The position numbers and the translations under genes are program-made. The notes beneath the pieces are model-generated. The model was not told the origin of the DNA, made no database searches, and saw nothing but the letters and a program-made list of their open reading frames with translations. From contig OX442314.1 in NCBI GenBank assembly GCA_949358305.1, positions 45,144,581-45,208,580 of the forward strand: DNA of 64,000 bases, read 5' to 3'. The stretch's first letter is position 1. Each line of letters starts with the position of its first letter. This DNA comes from Strigamia acuminata (Eukaryota; Arthropoda; Chilopoda; Geophilomorpha; Linotaeniidae). Below are positions 1-11,370 of the stretch, in pieces.

Positions 1-305
1 GCTGCATTAACTACTAAATAATTTAGTCATTAAAATTAATTTTGCTAGCTTGTATTTTGTCAATTTGTCTTTTGGCTTTTGATCAAATCAAAAATCTTGA
101 TGTCTCATAAATTTTTAAACACAGCAATTTCAGTTGAGTCAATAACAGTTTGGTCTTTGCAAAAAAAAAAACTAATTCAGAGCAAATTGAAAAACGTGTA
201 AGAAATCCAATTTGAAACCTATTTCTGCAATTTCAAATTGAATTTCTCACAACCTTCTCAACTTCCCATGCAACTACCTTTACTCTGATACTTTACTTCA
301 ATACC

Positions 306-2015
306 ATGAGGCCGCCAAAATATCTCCACACACATCACACCAATCTCAGATTTAAAAACGGTAAATATTAAATTTAAAAAATAATCAAATATAATGAATT
401 GTTATTTTATTTCTGCAGGGATCATTTCTAAGCACAAACATACCCAATTGAGAAGTTTAAGCAGTAAAATACCAAACTTAAACTCCGGTAAAGGTTTCGC
501 ATACAATTTCCTATGGATTCTACTCATCTCTTTGAGCGCTCTCATTTGTTCCTACCAAACTTACGACCGATTCAGCTTCTTTTTATCCCGACCCATCGAT
601 ATGAAGATCAGCTTAATACGAAATTATTCTGTCAAATTCCCATCAATAACATTGTGTCCTGCACGCAACAGCTTTATTCCTTTGGTTGACTTGAGAACCC
701 AAAAAGCAAAAGAAAAAAAATGGAATAATTTTTGCGAAGTGCATCCTACTGCTTTGCTGGACCGTCTTGATGTTTCTACCTTATGGGATCTCATGTCCAT
801 CAATGGAACATTGAACAAAGTCATTGAAGTTTCTGTAAGAAAATCACAGCAAAGAAGAGAATTAAAAAATAAAAAAAAAATTTTTTTTTTCTGTTTTAGA
901 GTTCCAAAACTTCAAAAACAGAAAAAGGAGAAAACAATTTGGACATCAAGACTGACACGAAAACTGTGCTTGGCAGATGTAACACATATTCCTTGAGTAA
1001 GTTCAAATTATTTTATTCTTTTTTACTGTAATTATTTTGTGTTTGCAATTATACTCTTTAGAAAATCTTGTTCGCTTTCAAAAAGATGACTTTGCATTAA
1101 TTTTCACATTCTTCAAAGATTTGCCACTTTGTAGCCAAACGTGCATCGGAATGGTAGAAATAATTAATTAAATCCATTTACAGCCTAACATTATAATAAT
1201 CTTTCATAACAGTACATGTTGCACAACACTGAAGATATTCTGACCTACAAAGCAGCGAGTGAATGCAAACATCAGAAACTGAACAAAAAAGTCACCTACG
1301 GATTATCTGCTTTAAGAGTTAGTTTCGCAAGTATTTTTTAATCCAAATTATTATCATCAATATCCAAAATATCCAATATATCCCAACATATCATGCTTAT
1401 TCAGTTTAAATCCAAAAACTATTTGTTTACTCCTGCTTAGCAACTAGGAACAATATGGGAAAATCATGCAAATATCTCGTTCTAGTTCAAAATATTGAAC
1501 CATACCGAAGACCCATGTGACACAACTCAAACTGTGAACGAGTGCGAGAAAAACTGCTTCGAAAAGAGTCTGAAAAAATTGAGCAAATGCAGGTAAGAAA
1601 AGCCGAAACGCTTACGTTGACATGTAATATATCGATTAAATTCAATAGATTTCCATTGACATCTCTTTCGAAAAGCCCATTGTGCACGAATGAAAAGGAT
1701 TCGTTTGAAGCTTACAACCAAATGAATGATTTGGCTATTTCTTTTAATTGGACACAATGTAATTGTCCTAAAATATGTGATGAGGTTTTGTACACTGACC
1801 ACTTGAAAATGACTGAGCAATCCAACGAATCGAGCTTATCCATATACTTTGACGACAATGTAATCGAAGAAATTGAAGAGTATTACAGTTACACTTTTGT
1901 ATCTTTCATATGCGATTTTGGGGGGAATTTGGGTCTCTTTCTCGGATTGAGCATCCCTGCCATATTTCAACTCGGCGGATCAATAATTGATTACGCTTTC
2001 AAAAATGCTCACTGA
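306..2015 (+). CDS. DEG/ENaC (pickpocket-like) channel gene 1, 7 exons
   Basis: Predicted plasma-membrane cation channel subunit of the degenerin/ENaC family. I read exons at 306-360, 419-834, 900-996, 1062-1153, 1213-1317, 1486-1592 and 1649-2015. All introns are GT-AG and the frame is continuous, giving about 412 residues. The start at 306 is chosen because the same 55-nt first exon recurs in both paralogues. TM1 lies near residues 49-67 and is followed by FPSITLCP, the family's post-TM1 motif. A Cys-rich extracellular stretch follows (PCDTTQTVNECEKNCFE, CNCPKICDE). TM2 carries GGNLGLFLGLSI, with the G-x-S selectivity filter near residues 390-392. The cytoplasmic tail is only about 15 residues. 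The protein is short for the family (usually 500 or more) and lacks the usual His-Gly pair before TM1. An AATAAA follows near 2124. The family call is firm; ligand and tissue are unknown. Confidence 0.88.
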
Positions 2016-2251
2016 ATTGCATTTGTAACACCTAAGCTTAGTTCCCAAAATATTAAAAAATATATAGCAGTCCAAGGTCAGCCAAGCAAAAATGTGCAAT
2101 ATCTCTCGTTGTAACTTTAAAAAATAAATGTAAACATGTAGTCCTACCTGTAAAGTGTGTTTTTGTCATGTTTTCATCATGTTTCTAAAGATGGTTTTTA
2201 GACTTTCTCACCAATTTCACACCCAAAATAGATTACTGTTTGTATTAAAAT

Positions 2252-2604
2252 ATTATTCTTGTTCTAATTTAATCTTCTATTGCAATTTATTGTTTATTAC
2301 ATTTTATAGATGCCGTACAAAAAATTGATCTTGCGAGTAATGTGTTCCTAAATATTTTATCATTCAATTTCACTTGAATTACTGCAGTATACCAATTTAA
2401 TTTATTTATTTATTATTTATTTCTTGCAAAAACTAATCAAAAGCAAATTTAAAAATAAACTATTGATCAATTTCAATTGAATTTCCAAGAAATAAATTCT
2501 TATACTCTAACAGAAATTCATTCATTCTGATACTCCACCTCAATATACCATGACGCTCCCACAATTCATAAACAACTCTCGCATCAAACCCGGCTTCAAG
2601 CAAG
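2252..2604 (+). repeat. Duplicated 5' flank of channel gene 2 (copy of 8641-9000)
   Basis: About 350 bp upstream of and including exon 1 of gene 2 is closely matched by 8641-9000 upstream of gene 3. Shared landmarks are the GTACAAAAAATTGATCTTGC stretch, the TTTATTTATT run and the text leading to the ATG. This shows that gene 2 and gene 3 arose by tandem duplication that included their promoters. Confidence 0.8.
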
Positions 2605-5036
2605 GTATGCTCACTTAAGCCAAAACCCAATCACATTTTTTTTAATTCCAATAATTTTGCAGGGTACAAAAAGAAATTAAGTATGAAAAAAATTGCCTTT
2701 GTTGACACACATAAAGGCAAAAACAATCGAGTGAATACACTCAAAAGTGAAATCCCAGTCACAAACTCGAGAAAAGGTTCCATATATAATTTCGTGTGGA
2801 TTCTTGTCATCTTTCTCAGCGCTCTCACTCGTTCCTATCAAACTTACGATCGACTAAGCTTCTTTTTGTCAGGACCCACTGAAACAAGAGTCACTTTAAT
2901 ACGCAATTCATCCGTCAAGTTCCCATCAATAACTGTATGTCCTTACCTGAATAATTACATATCTTTGGTTGGTATGAGATACCAAAAGGCAATAGAAAGA
3001 AAGGTGCCCCATTTTTGTGGAATCAACCCGACAAGTTTCCTAAATGATACCCTTAATATTTCTACTTTGTGGGATCTCATGACCCTCAACGGAACATTGA
3101 TTTCAGTTTATGAACTCAAGGTACGGGGTTTGTAATTTGAAAAATTTAACCACTATATTGAAATATATATTTTATCAGAGATCGACAATGGTGCAGCTAC
3201 TTGCAAAGAGAAAAGTGGTTCAGGATCCACCTTCATTTTCCCTCAAGAACTACACCAGAACTGTGTTTGGCACGTGCCAGACGTACTCGTTTAGTGAGTA
3301 CGATTTTATTTATTTATGTTGTGAATGGTATGGTCTTACCCACGGTTGTCTGGGGATTGACTTCCATGGGAGAGACAGAGACACATACTCACGTAAATGA
3401 TTGAGACGGGGACTCCGGGTTGATGGGTTTTGGTTTTTAATTGTTGTCTAGGGGTCATGGCAGTGCTGTTAGGCACACTACACCAGCAACCGACCCGTCA
3501 CACACAGGGCGCGAGCCCCATGGGTGACGAGGCCGGTCATTTAATAACATTCTGTCGTACTTACCCCGTTCGACCCATGTAGCCGCTCGTGGAGACTGCA
3601 AGAGGCACATCGCCATGTTACTGAGCGTCACAGTGGTGAATGGTTAGAGGAGCACCTTCGCGCCTTCTCTCGGGTCTCTCAATTCGACTTTAGGTCTGCC
3701 CTCTATGCTACCTCGGTTCCGTCTCTCTCACCACACCATTCGGCTCCCTCCTTCCCTAGCTGTGTCACTCCACCCTGCAAAGAGGAATGACCATAGAGCC
3801 AATGGGCGGTGTGTGGAGTGATGCAGGTTATTGTAGGTGGCCAAGCAGTCACAATTTTTGTATTAAAAATTAATTTTATTTATCCTATTGTTTTTTTTAG
3901 AAAAGCTTGTTCAGTTCCAAAAAGATGACTTTTCGCTCGTGTTCATGTTTACACAGCAACCGTTCCTCCTTTGTGATAAAATCAACCTCGGCTTTGTAGA
4001 AATATTTAACTACACCCAAATTCTGATTTTACATGATTTTGACTTAACATGGTCAAGAAAAATAAATTCTATTCAACTAAAAAATTTGCCTTTTTAATAT
4101 TTGATGTACATTTTAACGAAAAATATTCCCATTAACTGTAATTCCCCTTGCATGTTGCCTAGGAAATATTTATGGAATGCCCCTTCTTTGTCCTGCTTTA
4201 TATGCTTTCCTCTGACTGTATCCCATTGTGTAAAGTCAGATTTATTGGTATTTAATTCTATAAAATTAGAATTTGCTTTTATTTATATTTATATTTATAT
4301 TTATATAGTTTATGCTGCACAATGATGATGTTATTGTGACCTACAAAGTATCACGTGGATCCAAAGTTCAGAAACTGCACAACAAAGTTGTGTTTGGCTT
4401 ATCTGCTAAGCGGGTGAAACTTTCAGAATTAACGATTTTTTTTAAACTTCAACATTCCAATTTTTCATTGCAGTTTAAAATTTTAAATCAAACCAAAAAC
4501 CCATGCGATACTATTGAAGCCGTGAATAAGTGTGAAAAAAATTGCTTTGAAAATTCCCTGAAAAATGTCAGTCAGTGCCGGTATAAAATATAAAAATGCG
4601 CAAAAGTTCCACTCACCTACTAGTATAATAACTGGTCTAAATCAATAGATTGCCAATGACTCTTGATTCGAACATGCCTTTATGCGAAAATGAAGCGGAT
4701 GCGGATGATACGTTCTACCAACTCTTGGATTTGTCCTTATCTTTCAATTATTTGACAAAATGTAATTGTCCCAAAATTTGTGACGAAATCTTGTACACAG
4801 ATCAATTGAAAATGATCGAGCAATCTGATCAAACAACGTTATTATCATTCTACTTTGACGATGATGTGATTGAAGAAATTGAAGAGTATTACAGCTACCG
4901 CTTAATATCTTTCGTGTGTGATTTTGGTGGCAATTTGGGTCTCTTTTTAGGATTGAGCATCCCTGCCGTGTTTCAACTCGGAGAGTCTGCAACGCTTTAC
5001 GCGTTGAGAAAAATTCATTCCAGATTGAATTTTTAG
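2550..5036 (+). CDS. DEG/ENaC (pickpocket-like) channel gene 2, 7 exons
   Basis: Paralogue of the gene at 306-2015. Exons are 2550-2604, 2663-3120, 3179-3293, 3901-3995, 4309-4413, 4474-4580 and 4649-5036, giving about 440 residues without an internal stop. Exon 1 (55 nt), exon 5 (105 nt) and exon 6 (107 nt) have the same lengths and phases as in genes 1 and 3. TM1 (NFVWILVIFLSALTRSYQTY) is followed by FPSITVCP. The CNCPKICDEILYTD segment and TM2 GGNLGLFLGLSIPAVFQLG are intact. Intron 3 is 607 bp against 62-65 bp in the paralogues because it holds a solo LTR (3320-3853). Intron 4 is also enlarged and ends in a TTTATA repeat before the acceptor. The segment where the family carries His-Gly reads NSRKGSIYN. 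An AATAAA lies near 5098. The splice sites all look usable, so I call it functional. Confidence 0.87.
3320..3853 (-). mobile_element. Solo LTR of the Gypsy-like family inside intron 3 of channel gene 2
   Basis: A 534-bp block starting TGTGAATGG and ending GCAGTCACA shares long stretches with the 593-bp LTRs at 44898 and 56815 (GTTGTCTAGGGGT, GTCGTACTTACC, GTGGTGAATGG) and more closely with 39332-39762. No internal region is attached, so it is a solo LTR. By the orientation of the complete element it is on the minus strand. I could not find an exact target duplication, so the insertion is older. Confidence 0.72.
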
Positions 5037-5812
5037 CAACCTTTTTCACACGCAACGTTAAAAACCTACTTTGTATAATCATAAAAAAAATATTGACAAA
5101 TAAAACTGTAAAAATTAATTTAGCGTTTGAAAAAGTCAATTTCTTCAGCTGAGCAGGTGTAAAATATCTGATTTCGAAATAATTTCCCATTTTTCAAGCA
5201 AATCAATATCCCCACCCTTCATAGATTGGCCTTTTGCGTGTCGTTAATCCATCATACTGTATGTCTCCTGTTGTTCGCAGCCAGACCATAAATTATTTTC
5301 AAGTTAAAGTCACAAGTGAATGGAAAACGATTAAATTACCTGCTAAATAATTAAAGACAAATTTCTCGACAAAGCTCGTTACTGACAGAGGTGAAGGTTT
5401 CTATAACAACTGGGAAAGAAAGCAACAGCACTACCAATACCAAGAGCAATGCTAAGGCCATCAAAAAGCCGTGCTCAGTTTCACACAGTTTTAACGCCTG
5501 CTGCAGGATAACAAAAAATCAAATCATTCCAGAAAAGTGGTCTGTATTTATAAGAATGCAACATTGATTTCAGGTAAAACAAAAATAACTTTTAGTTTGT
5601 ATCTGAATTGTGAATTATTTTCGGGTATGTTCACTGATGACCAAACATGAGACCAATGATACTTGTTATGAATTAAATTGTGTAGTGAGCTGCCAAAAGG
5701 TGCTCTACTAAAATCATACAGGGTGTATCAGAATTCATGGTACACAGAAATAGGAGGTACAGAGGGGGACCAGGAGATCACGTTTCCACTAATCAAAAAT
5801 TCCAAAAAAAAA
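5037..5812. other. Intergenic AT-rich stretch, no gene seen
   Basis: 3' flank of channel gene 2. No coding frame with recognisable features. An ACAGGGTGTATCAGAATTC string near 5719 resembles ends of some DNA transposons, but no partner end was found. Confidence 0.5.
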
Positions 5813-6018
5813 TGTTGGTTTTGAGTGCCCAGTCTTCACGCCAGGTGAACGTTTCACCTGCGCACCCACGACGTCCAGATGACGTACTTGGCGTAAACCA
5901 ATCAGGGTTGAGCGCACCTGTATATAATGTGTTAGCAATTAGAATAAAGTTAGTCATTTGCTGTTAAACCTAACCACGCGTCTTATCATTGTCCCAACCT
6001 TCGACACTAAAAACTACA
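5813..6018 (+). repeat. Copia 5' LTR
   Basis: 206 bp, TGTTGG...CTACA, identical to 8145-8350 by direct reading. It contains TATATAA near 5920 (probable TATA box) and AATAAA near 5943 (probable poly(A) signal). Confidence 0.93.
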
Positions 6019-6048
6019 GGTTATGGGCCCAGCACGCTTCCACTGCGG
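6019..6048 (+). other. Primer binding site for an initiator-tRNA 5' half
   Basis: The bases directly after the LTR (GGTTATGGGCCCAGCACGC and about ten more) read as the reverse complement of the anticodon-loop and D-arm side of animal initiator methionine tRNA, as I remember that tRNA. Drosophila copia is known to prime from this half-molecule. Here the complementarity appears to run about 29 nt, well beyond a usual 10-18 nt site. Confidence 0.82.
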
Positions 6049-6132
6049 ATAATATCGAGATTTGGGACGAAACGATCGAAGAAGTCAAAACGTTTTTGAT
6101 ACGAACCGTTTCGAGAAACAAAATCAGAAACG

Positions 6133-8007
6133 ATGGCGAATGCAGGCGGAATTTCGGCTAGAATCGAACCACTGGGGAAAGAAAACTACGATGCCTGGAA
6201 AGTCCAAATGGAAGCAATTTTGGGGAAGAACGATCTCTTAAAGTACGCGGACGGAACATTGAAGCGACCAGAAGTTGATCCAAGCAACAATAACACCAAG
6301 AAAGCCGCCGAAAATTGGGACGTGAGAGACAGAAACACGAGATACGATATTTTGCTACACGTAAAACAGTCGGAGATTCGATTGTTGAAAAACTGTAAAA
6401 CCTCAAACGAATTATGGAGAAAATTGGACGAAATTTACGAAGCGAAAGGACCGGCAAATATGGGCATGTTGCTGAAACAAATTTGCGGAAACAAAATGGC
6501 TGAGAACGAAAACGTGCGTGACTATCTGAAGGGATTTTTTGAAGCGGTTGATAAGCTACTCGACATGGATATGGAAATCCATCCGACACTTACTGGGACG
6601 CTGCTGTTGCAAAGTTTGCCGAAATCATTCGATACGTTCAAGATCACGATGGAATCGCGAGACACATTGCCGACGCTGGAAGCGCTAAAAGCTAAAATTA
6701 TAGCCGCAGCAATTTCTCAAGAAAAAGATAAAGAAGAAGTATCCGACGCAATGTTGGCCAAGAAATCGTTCCAAAAACGGAGGCAGCCGAAGAACGGCGA
6801 CGATGAATCGGATTCTGATGAAAAGCCGACTTTCAAGTTCAAGTGCCACGGTTGCGGAAAAATCGGCCACAAAATCGCCGATTGCCGAAGTAAAAGCAAG
6901 AAGGAAAGCGCATCGAGAGCCGAGAAGTCCAAGTACGAATTATTTTTCTGCGAACAAAACGAGACAGCATTGAAATGCGAGAAGTCACGGCCGAGAAATT
7001 GGTGTTTGGACAGCGGCGCAAGTTCCCACATGTGCTCGAGCAATTCAACATTTTCAACGATCGAATTCCTGAAGAACCAGAAATTGAATTTGGCCAGTAA
7101 AGCGAGTACGAACATCGACGGAAAAGGAACCGCGAAAATCGTCGTCAAAACTGGAGACGGAAATATGAAGTTGGATTTGACGGAGACTCTCTTGGTACGG
7201 GATTTGCGAACGAATTTGATGTCAGTCGGAAAGATCACAGAGCGGGGACACAAGGTGATTTTTGACAATAAATCAGCAGAAATAATAAGCCCGAAGGGAG
7301 AAATCGTATTCACCGCCGAAAAAAGAAACGGATTATATTACATCGTCGACAAGACCGAGGATGCTGCGACCGCAATGGAAATCGAAGTCAGAACCGGGAA
7401 CATGAAGACCGAAAAAGCAAGTACGGAAGTCAAGAAGACGAGAACCGAGAACAAGAAAACAGCTGCGGAAGTCAAGAAGACGAGAACCGAGAACAAGAAA
7501 ACAGCTGCGGAAGTCAAGAAGACGAGAGCCGAAAACAAGAAAACAGCTGCGGAAGTCAAGAAGACTAGAACCGAGAACGTAAAAATTCGCGAATGGCACG
7601 AGAAGCTCGAATACGAATCAATTTTGAAGAAACTGAAAAACGACTTTGCAGAACAGATAAGTCAAACATTAATGGAAATGGCGCAATATATGATTTTGCA
7701 GCCGAGTGAGGAATCAAGTGTGGAACTAGACAAGAACGAGAACGAAGTCAAAATTTCCGAGAACGAGAACGAAGTTGAAATTTCCGAGAACGAGAACGAA
7801 GTAGAAATTTTCGAGAACGAGACGGAACAAGGGGAAGTCGAAATCAAGATCAATGATGAAGTCGAGAACGAGACTGAACAAGGGGAAGTCGAAACTCTCC
7901 AGATCAAAAACGTACGAGCGCCTCCGCGACAATCTTCGAGAACTCGGAGGCTGTATTCAAATCGAAATGGAAAACCACCAGGAAGAATTCGATATGAAGA
8001 GTATTAA
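6133..8007 (+). CDS. Copia Gag-protease polyprotein, pol deleted
   Basis: 624 residues. Residues 1-220 form the Copia capsid-type gag domain (ENYDAWKVQMEAIL near the N-terminus). A CCHC zinc knuckle CHGCGKIGHKIADC lies near 236, and an aspartic protease with WCLDSGASSHMC near 290. A degenerate pre-integrase motif (IREWHEKLEYES) is near 484. Between protease and that motif lies a threefold 14-codon repeat rich in E, K and T (about 430-480). A second repeat of ENENEVEI type lies near 535-565. The frame ends with PPRQSSRTRR...GKPPGRI, resembling the linker before Copia RT. Integrase core, RT and RNase H are missing. The protein should assemble particles and self-process but cannot copy or integrate DNA. 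The start at 6133 follows the primer site by about 85 bp. Confidence 0.88.
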   Translation: MANAGGISARIEPLGKENYDAWKVQMEAILGKNDLLKYADGTLKRPEVDPSNNNTKKAAENWDVRDRNTRYDILLHVKQSEIRLLKNCKTSNELWRKLDEIYEAKGPANMGMLLKQICGNKMAENENVRDYLKGFFEAVDKLLDMDMEIHPTLTGTLLLQSLPKSFDTFKITMESRDTLPTLEALKAKIIAAAISQEKDKEEVSDAMLAKKSFQKRRQPKNGDDESDSDEKPTFKFKCHGCGKIGHKIADCRSKSKKESASRAEKSKYELFFCEQNETALKCEKSRPRNWCLDSGASSHMCSSNSTFSTIEFLKNQKLNLASKASTNIDGKGTAKIVVKTGDGNMKLDLTETLLVRDLRTNLMSVGKITERGHKVIFDNKSAEIISPKGEIVFTAEKRNGLYYIVDKTEDAATAMEIEVRTGNMKTEKASTEVKKTRTENKKTAAEVKKTRTENKKTAAEVKKTRAENKKTAAEVKKTRTENVKIREWHEKLEYESILKKLKNDFAEQISQTLMEMAQYMILQPSEESSVELDKNENEVKISENENEVEISENENEVEIFENETEQGEVEIKINDEVENETEQGEVETLQIKNVRAPPRQSSRTRRLYSNRNGKPPGRIRYEEY

Positions 8008-8144
8008 TTAGTAAAACAAAATATTTGAATTGTTTGAGAAAAATATGTTTAATATTTGAATTGTTTAAGAAAAGTGTTTTTAATTATTTTAACTTTTGAG
8101 ATGTAAAAATGTTGGAATATGTGGTGACTGGCACTCAGGGGAAG

Positions 8145-8350
8145 TGTTGGTTTTGAGTGCCCAGTCTTCACGCCAGGTGAACGTTTCACCTGCGCACCCA
8201 CGACGTCCAGATGACGTACTTGGCGTAAACCAATCAGGGTTGAGCGCACCTGTATATAATGTGTTAGCAATTAGAATAAAGTTAGTCATTTGCTGTTAAA
8301 CCTAACCACGCGTCTTATCATTGTCCCAACCTTCGACACTAAAAACTACA
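8145..8350 (+). repeat. Copia 3' LTR
   Basis: 206 bp, identical to 5813-6018. Confidence 0.93.
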
Positions 8351-8640
8351 AAAAATTTCCCACTTAATCACAGCTCCCAAAACAATGGAAGATTTCAAAT
8401 AACGCGCGTCACGCTTATTGCCCACGTTTGTCAGGTTAAGGCGTAATTCTCAAATAAAAACACACAATCGGTAGCCAACAGCAGAAGTTTATCAATGCAC
8501 AGCTGGTAGCGACTGATTATTTTAATGTTAATGTTAATATTTAATGTTAATGTTTTAATGTTAATGAAATTTTCTACAAACAAATAATTAAACTTTTACA
8601 GAAGTTCAATAGGACATGAGTCAATCACAAATTCACAAAT

Positions 8641-9000
8641 ATTATTCTTGTTCTAATTTAATCTTCTACAGCAATTTATTGTTTATTACATTTTATAGAT
8701 GTCGTACAAAAAATTGATCTTGCGAGTACTGTGTTGCTAAATATTTTATCATTCAATTTCAGTTGAATTACTGCAGTGTACCAATTTCACTTAATTATTT
8801 ATTTATTTATTATTTATTTATTGCAAAAACTAAACAAAAGCAAATTTAAAAATAAACTATTGATCAATTTCAATTGAATTTCCAAGAAATTCAATTGATA
8901 CTCTAACTGAAGTTCACTCATTCTGATACTCCACCTCAATATACCATGACGTTCCCACAATTTCTCAACAAGTCTTGCACCAATCCCGGCTGGAAAACAA
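8641..9000 (+). repeat. Duplicated 5' flank of channel gene 3 (copy of 2252-2604)
   Basis: See 2252-2604. The stretch 8351-8640 between the Copia element and this repeat holds AT-rich DNA with a TTAATGTTAATG repeat near 8521-8565 and no gene. Confidence 0.8.
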
Positions 9001-10821
9001 GTATAATATAAAGTTAAGAAAGACTCAATTTAACTACTTTTTAAACACAAATAAATATTTTGTCAGGGTTAACGAGAAAAAGAAACTCTAAGAAAATAGC
9101 CTTCCACAAGAAGAGACGTGATCACGTGCATGCATTCAACAATGCTACACAAGGCCTAAACTCAGACAGTAGCTTCGTTTATAATTCAGTTTGGATTCTA
9201 GTCATTTCTCTCAGCTCTCTCGCTTGTTCCTATCAAACTTACGATCGATTCAGCTTCTATATGTCTCGTCCGATCGACACAAAAGTGACTTTAAAACGCA
9301 ACTCATCCGTCAAGTTCCCATCCCTAACGCTGTGTCTTTTCATCAACAACTACATTCCTTTGGTTGAGATGAGAAAACGAAACACAGAAGAAAGGAAACT
9401 CGCAAATTTTTGTAACACATCTCACTTTATGTTGCTCGACGACACCCTTAACATCTCTACGGTATGGGATCTGATGTCCGTCAAAGACGCATTGAATTCA
9501 GTAGAAGAATCTTCGGTAAGAAAATTATAATTCCAAAGTTTCACTAATTCAACTTAAGTCTTTTATCAGTTATCCAAAATAATACAACAAGTCGCAGGTA
9601 TAAAAGTGGAAATGGATCCGCCTCTGCTATCTGTCAAAAATGACACCAGAACTATGCTTGGGACGTGTCACACGTATTCAATTAGTAAGTAGAAAAATTT
9701 GATAATTATTCAAAAATTAATCTTTCATTTGCCGTTATATTTTTAGAAAATCTTGTTCGTTTTCAAAAAGATGATTTCCAGTTAACATTCACGTTCCACG
9801 AAATATCGGCATTACTTTGTCAGAAACTGTACATCGCTACGGTAGAATCTAACTAAATAGAATTATAGATTCCCCTAACTTTACCGTGTTTTCATCTTTC
9901 TAAATAGTTTGCCCTGCATAATGATGACGATATCGTCACCTACAAAGTATTGAGTGGACTGAAAGTGGTCATCCCAAATAGTACAGCTGGGTTCGGCTTA
10001 TCTGCCAAGCGGGTTTGTTTTGCAACTATTTTTCTTTACAAACTAACGTGTCAACTTCATTTCATTACAGTTCAAAGTTTTAAATCAAACCAAAAATCCA
10101 TGTGACACCACTCAAGCGGTAAATGCGTGCGAGAAAACCTGCTTTGAAAAAACTCTGAAAAATATCAGTCGTTGCAGGTAAGAAGAGGCCAAATGGTTAG
10201 GGAAGGGCAATGGGACGCTGGTTGCAACACACACTATGATATTATTGCAGTTACCAGCCTGCAGGGGCAGCTGGTCACAGTCCACTCACTCCATGTGTAA
10301 TAACTTAATTATTTGTTCAACTTTACAGATTGCCAATGACTCTTGATTCTGAGATGCCATTATGCAAAAATGGAACGGATGCATTTGAGACTTTCTACCA
10401 ACTAGTGGATGTGGTCGCTTCTTTCAATTATCCGACAAACTGCAATTGTCCGATAGTGTGCGACGAAATTTTGTACACTGGCCAATTGAAAGAAACCTCG
10501 CCAGCCGATACAGCGTTGCTTTCCTTCTACTTTGACGACAATGTGATTGAAGAAATTGAAGAGTATTACTGCTACAGTTTCATCTCTTTCGTGTGCGATT
10601 TCGGCGGCAATTTGGGTCTCTTTCTAGGCTTGAGCATCCCTGCCATATTTCAACTCGGAAAGAGTCTAACTCTCTATGCTTTCAACAAAAATCAATCTCG
10701 TGTTGAGTTTTTATCACCTATTTCACAAAAGAATTACAAACTAATTTATCATGTCCCAACAAAAACTGTTTACACTGCTTGTATTACCGAGCTAAAAAAG
10801 ACCCGAATCAAAATTAAATAA
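8946..10821 (+). CDS. DEG/ENaC (pickpocket-like) channel gene 3, 7 exons
   Basis: Third paralogue, about 472 residues. Exons are 8946-9000, 9067-9515, 9570-9684, 9747-9841, 9908-10012, 10071-10177 and 10329-10821, with the same phases as genes 1 and 2. TM1 (NSVWILVISLSSLACSYQTY) is followed by FPSLTLCL, so the Pro of the usual motif end is lost. The extracellular Cys motifs (PCDTTQAVNACEKTCFE, CNCPIVCDE) and TM2 with GGNLGLFLGLSIPAIFQLG are intact. The C-terminal tail is longer than in the other two, about 45 extra residues ending in a Lys/Arg-rich stretch. The pre-TM1 segment reads NSDSSFVYN, so neither residue of the family's His-Gly pair is present. Intron 6 is 151 bp. AATAAA occurs just after the stop. 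Confidence 0.88.
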
Positions 10822-11370
10822 TAAATTTAGAAATTGGGTGATTTACGTTTGTGGTCCTGGCGGTTCCAAATACTCAGAGAATTAAATTCCTTCAGCTCAG
10901 CATGCGCTGAATCATTGCCCTCACCAAGGCTCTTAAATAGTTAAACAAATAATTCTGCGATGTTTCGGTCCTCATCTGTGTAGGTTCTTGTTGGTTAATG
11001 AAAACCAACTGAGCAATAATGTAGTCTCTTTTTTGGGCAGAAATATTCTTTAGGTGTTTACTCTTTCAAAACAAGCAGCAACTGTACAAATGCAATATGT
11101 CAATTCAAAACATAAACTCGAGGCAGAAAAAGAAGAATACATCTGACGCACATAACACAGCTTAAAATAAGCACATTTCAAATAACATGAATTCAACACT
11201 AATATATGACTAACAAATATTATATAAAATATTATAAATGATAAAATGAAAATCTCACAATTCCTTTTGAATGAATCAATACAACACACCAAAATAGAAT
11301 ACAATTTTTTTCTTCTAAATTAATAATAAAAAAAATTGATTTTTCCTTTCTTATTAATTCCACCTACAAC

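Larger units (their letters stand above)
5813..8350 (+). mobile_element. Non-autonomous Copia-type LTR retrotransposon (gag-protease only)
   Basis: Two identical 206-bp LTRs (5813-6018 and 8145-8350), each TG...CA, enclose one long ORF. Flanking AAAAA on both sides fits a 5-bp target duplication, though the left side is an A-run. A primer site for half an initiator tRNA follows the left LTR, and a short purine tract (AGGGGAAG) precedes the right LTR. The element is 2.5 kb against about 5 kb for a full Copia. Reverse transcriptase, RNase H and the integrase core are absent. Identical LTRs mean a very recent insertion, which must have used enzymes supplied in trans. Confidence 0.93.

Noticed and set aside
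5715-5745. ACAGGGTGTATCAGAATTC as a DNA-transposon end
   Set aside because: No inverted partner or target duplication found.
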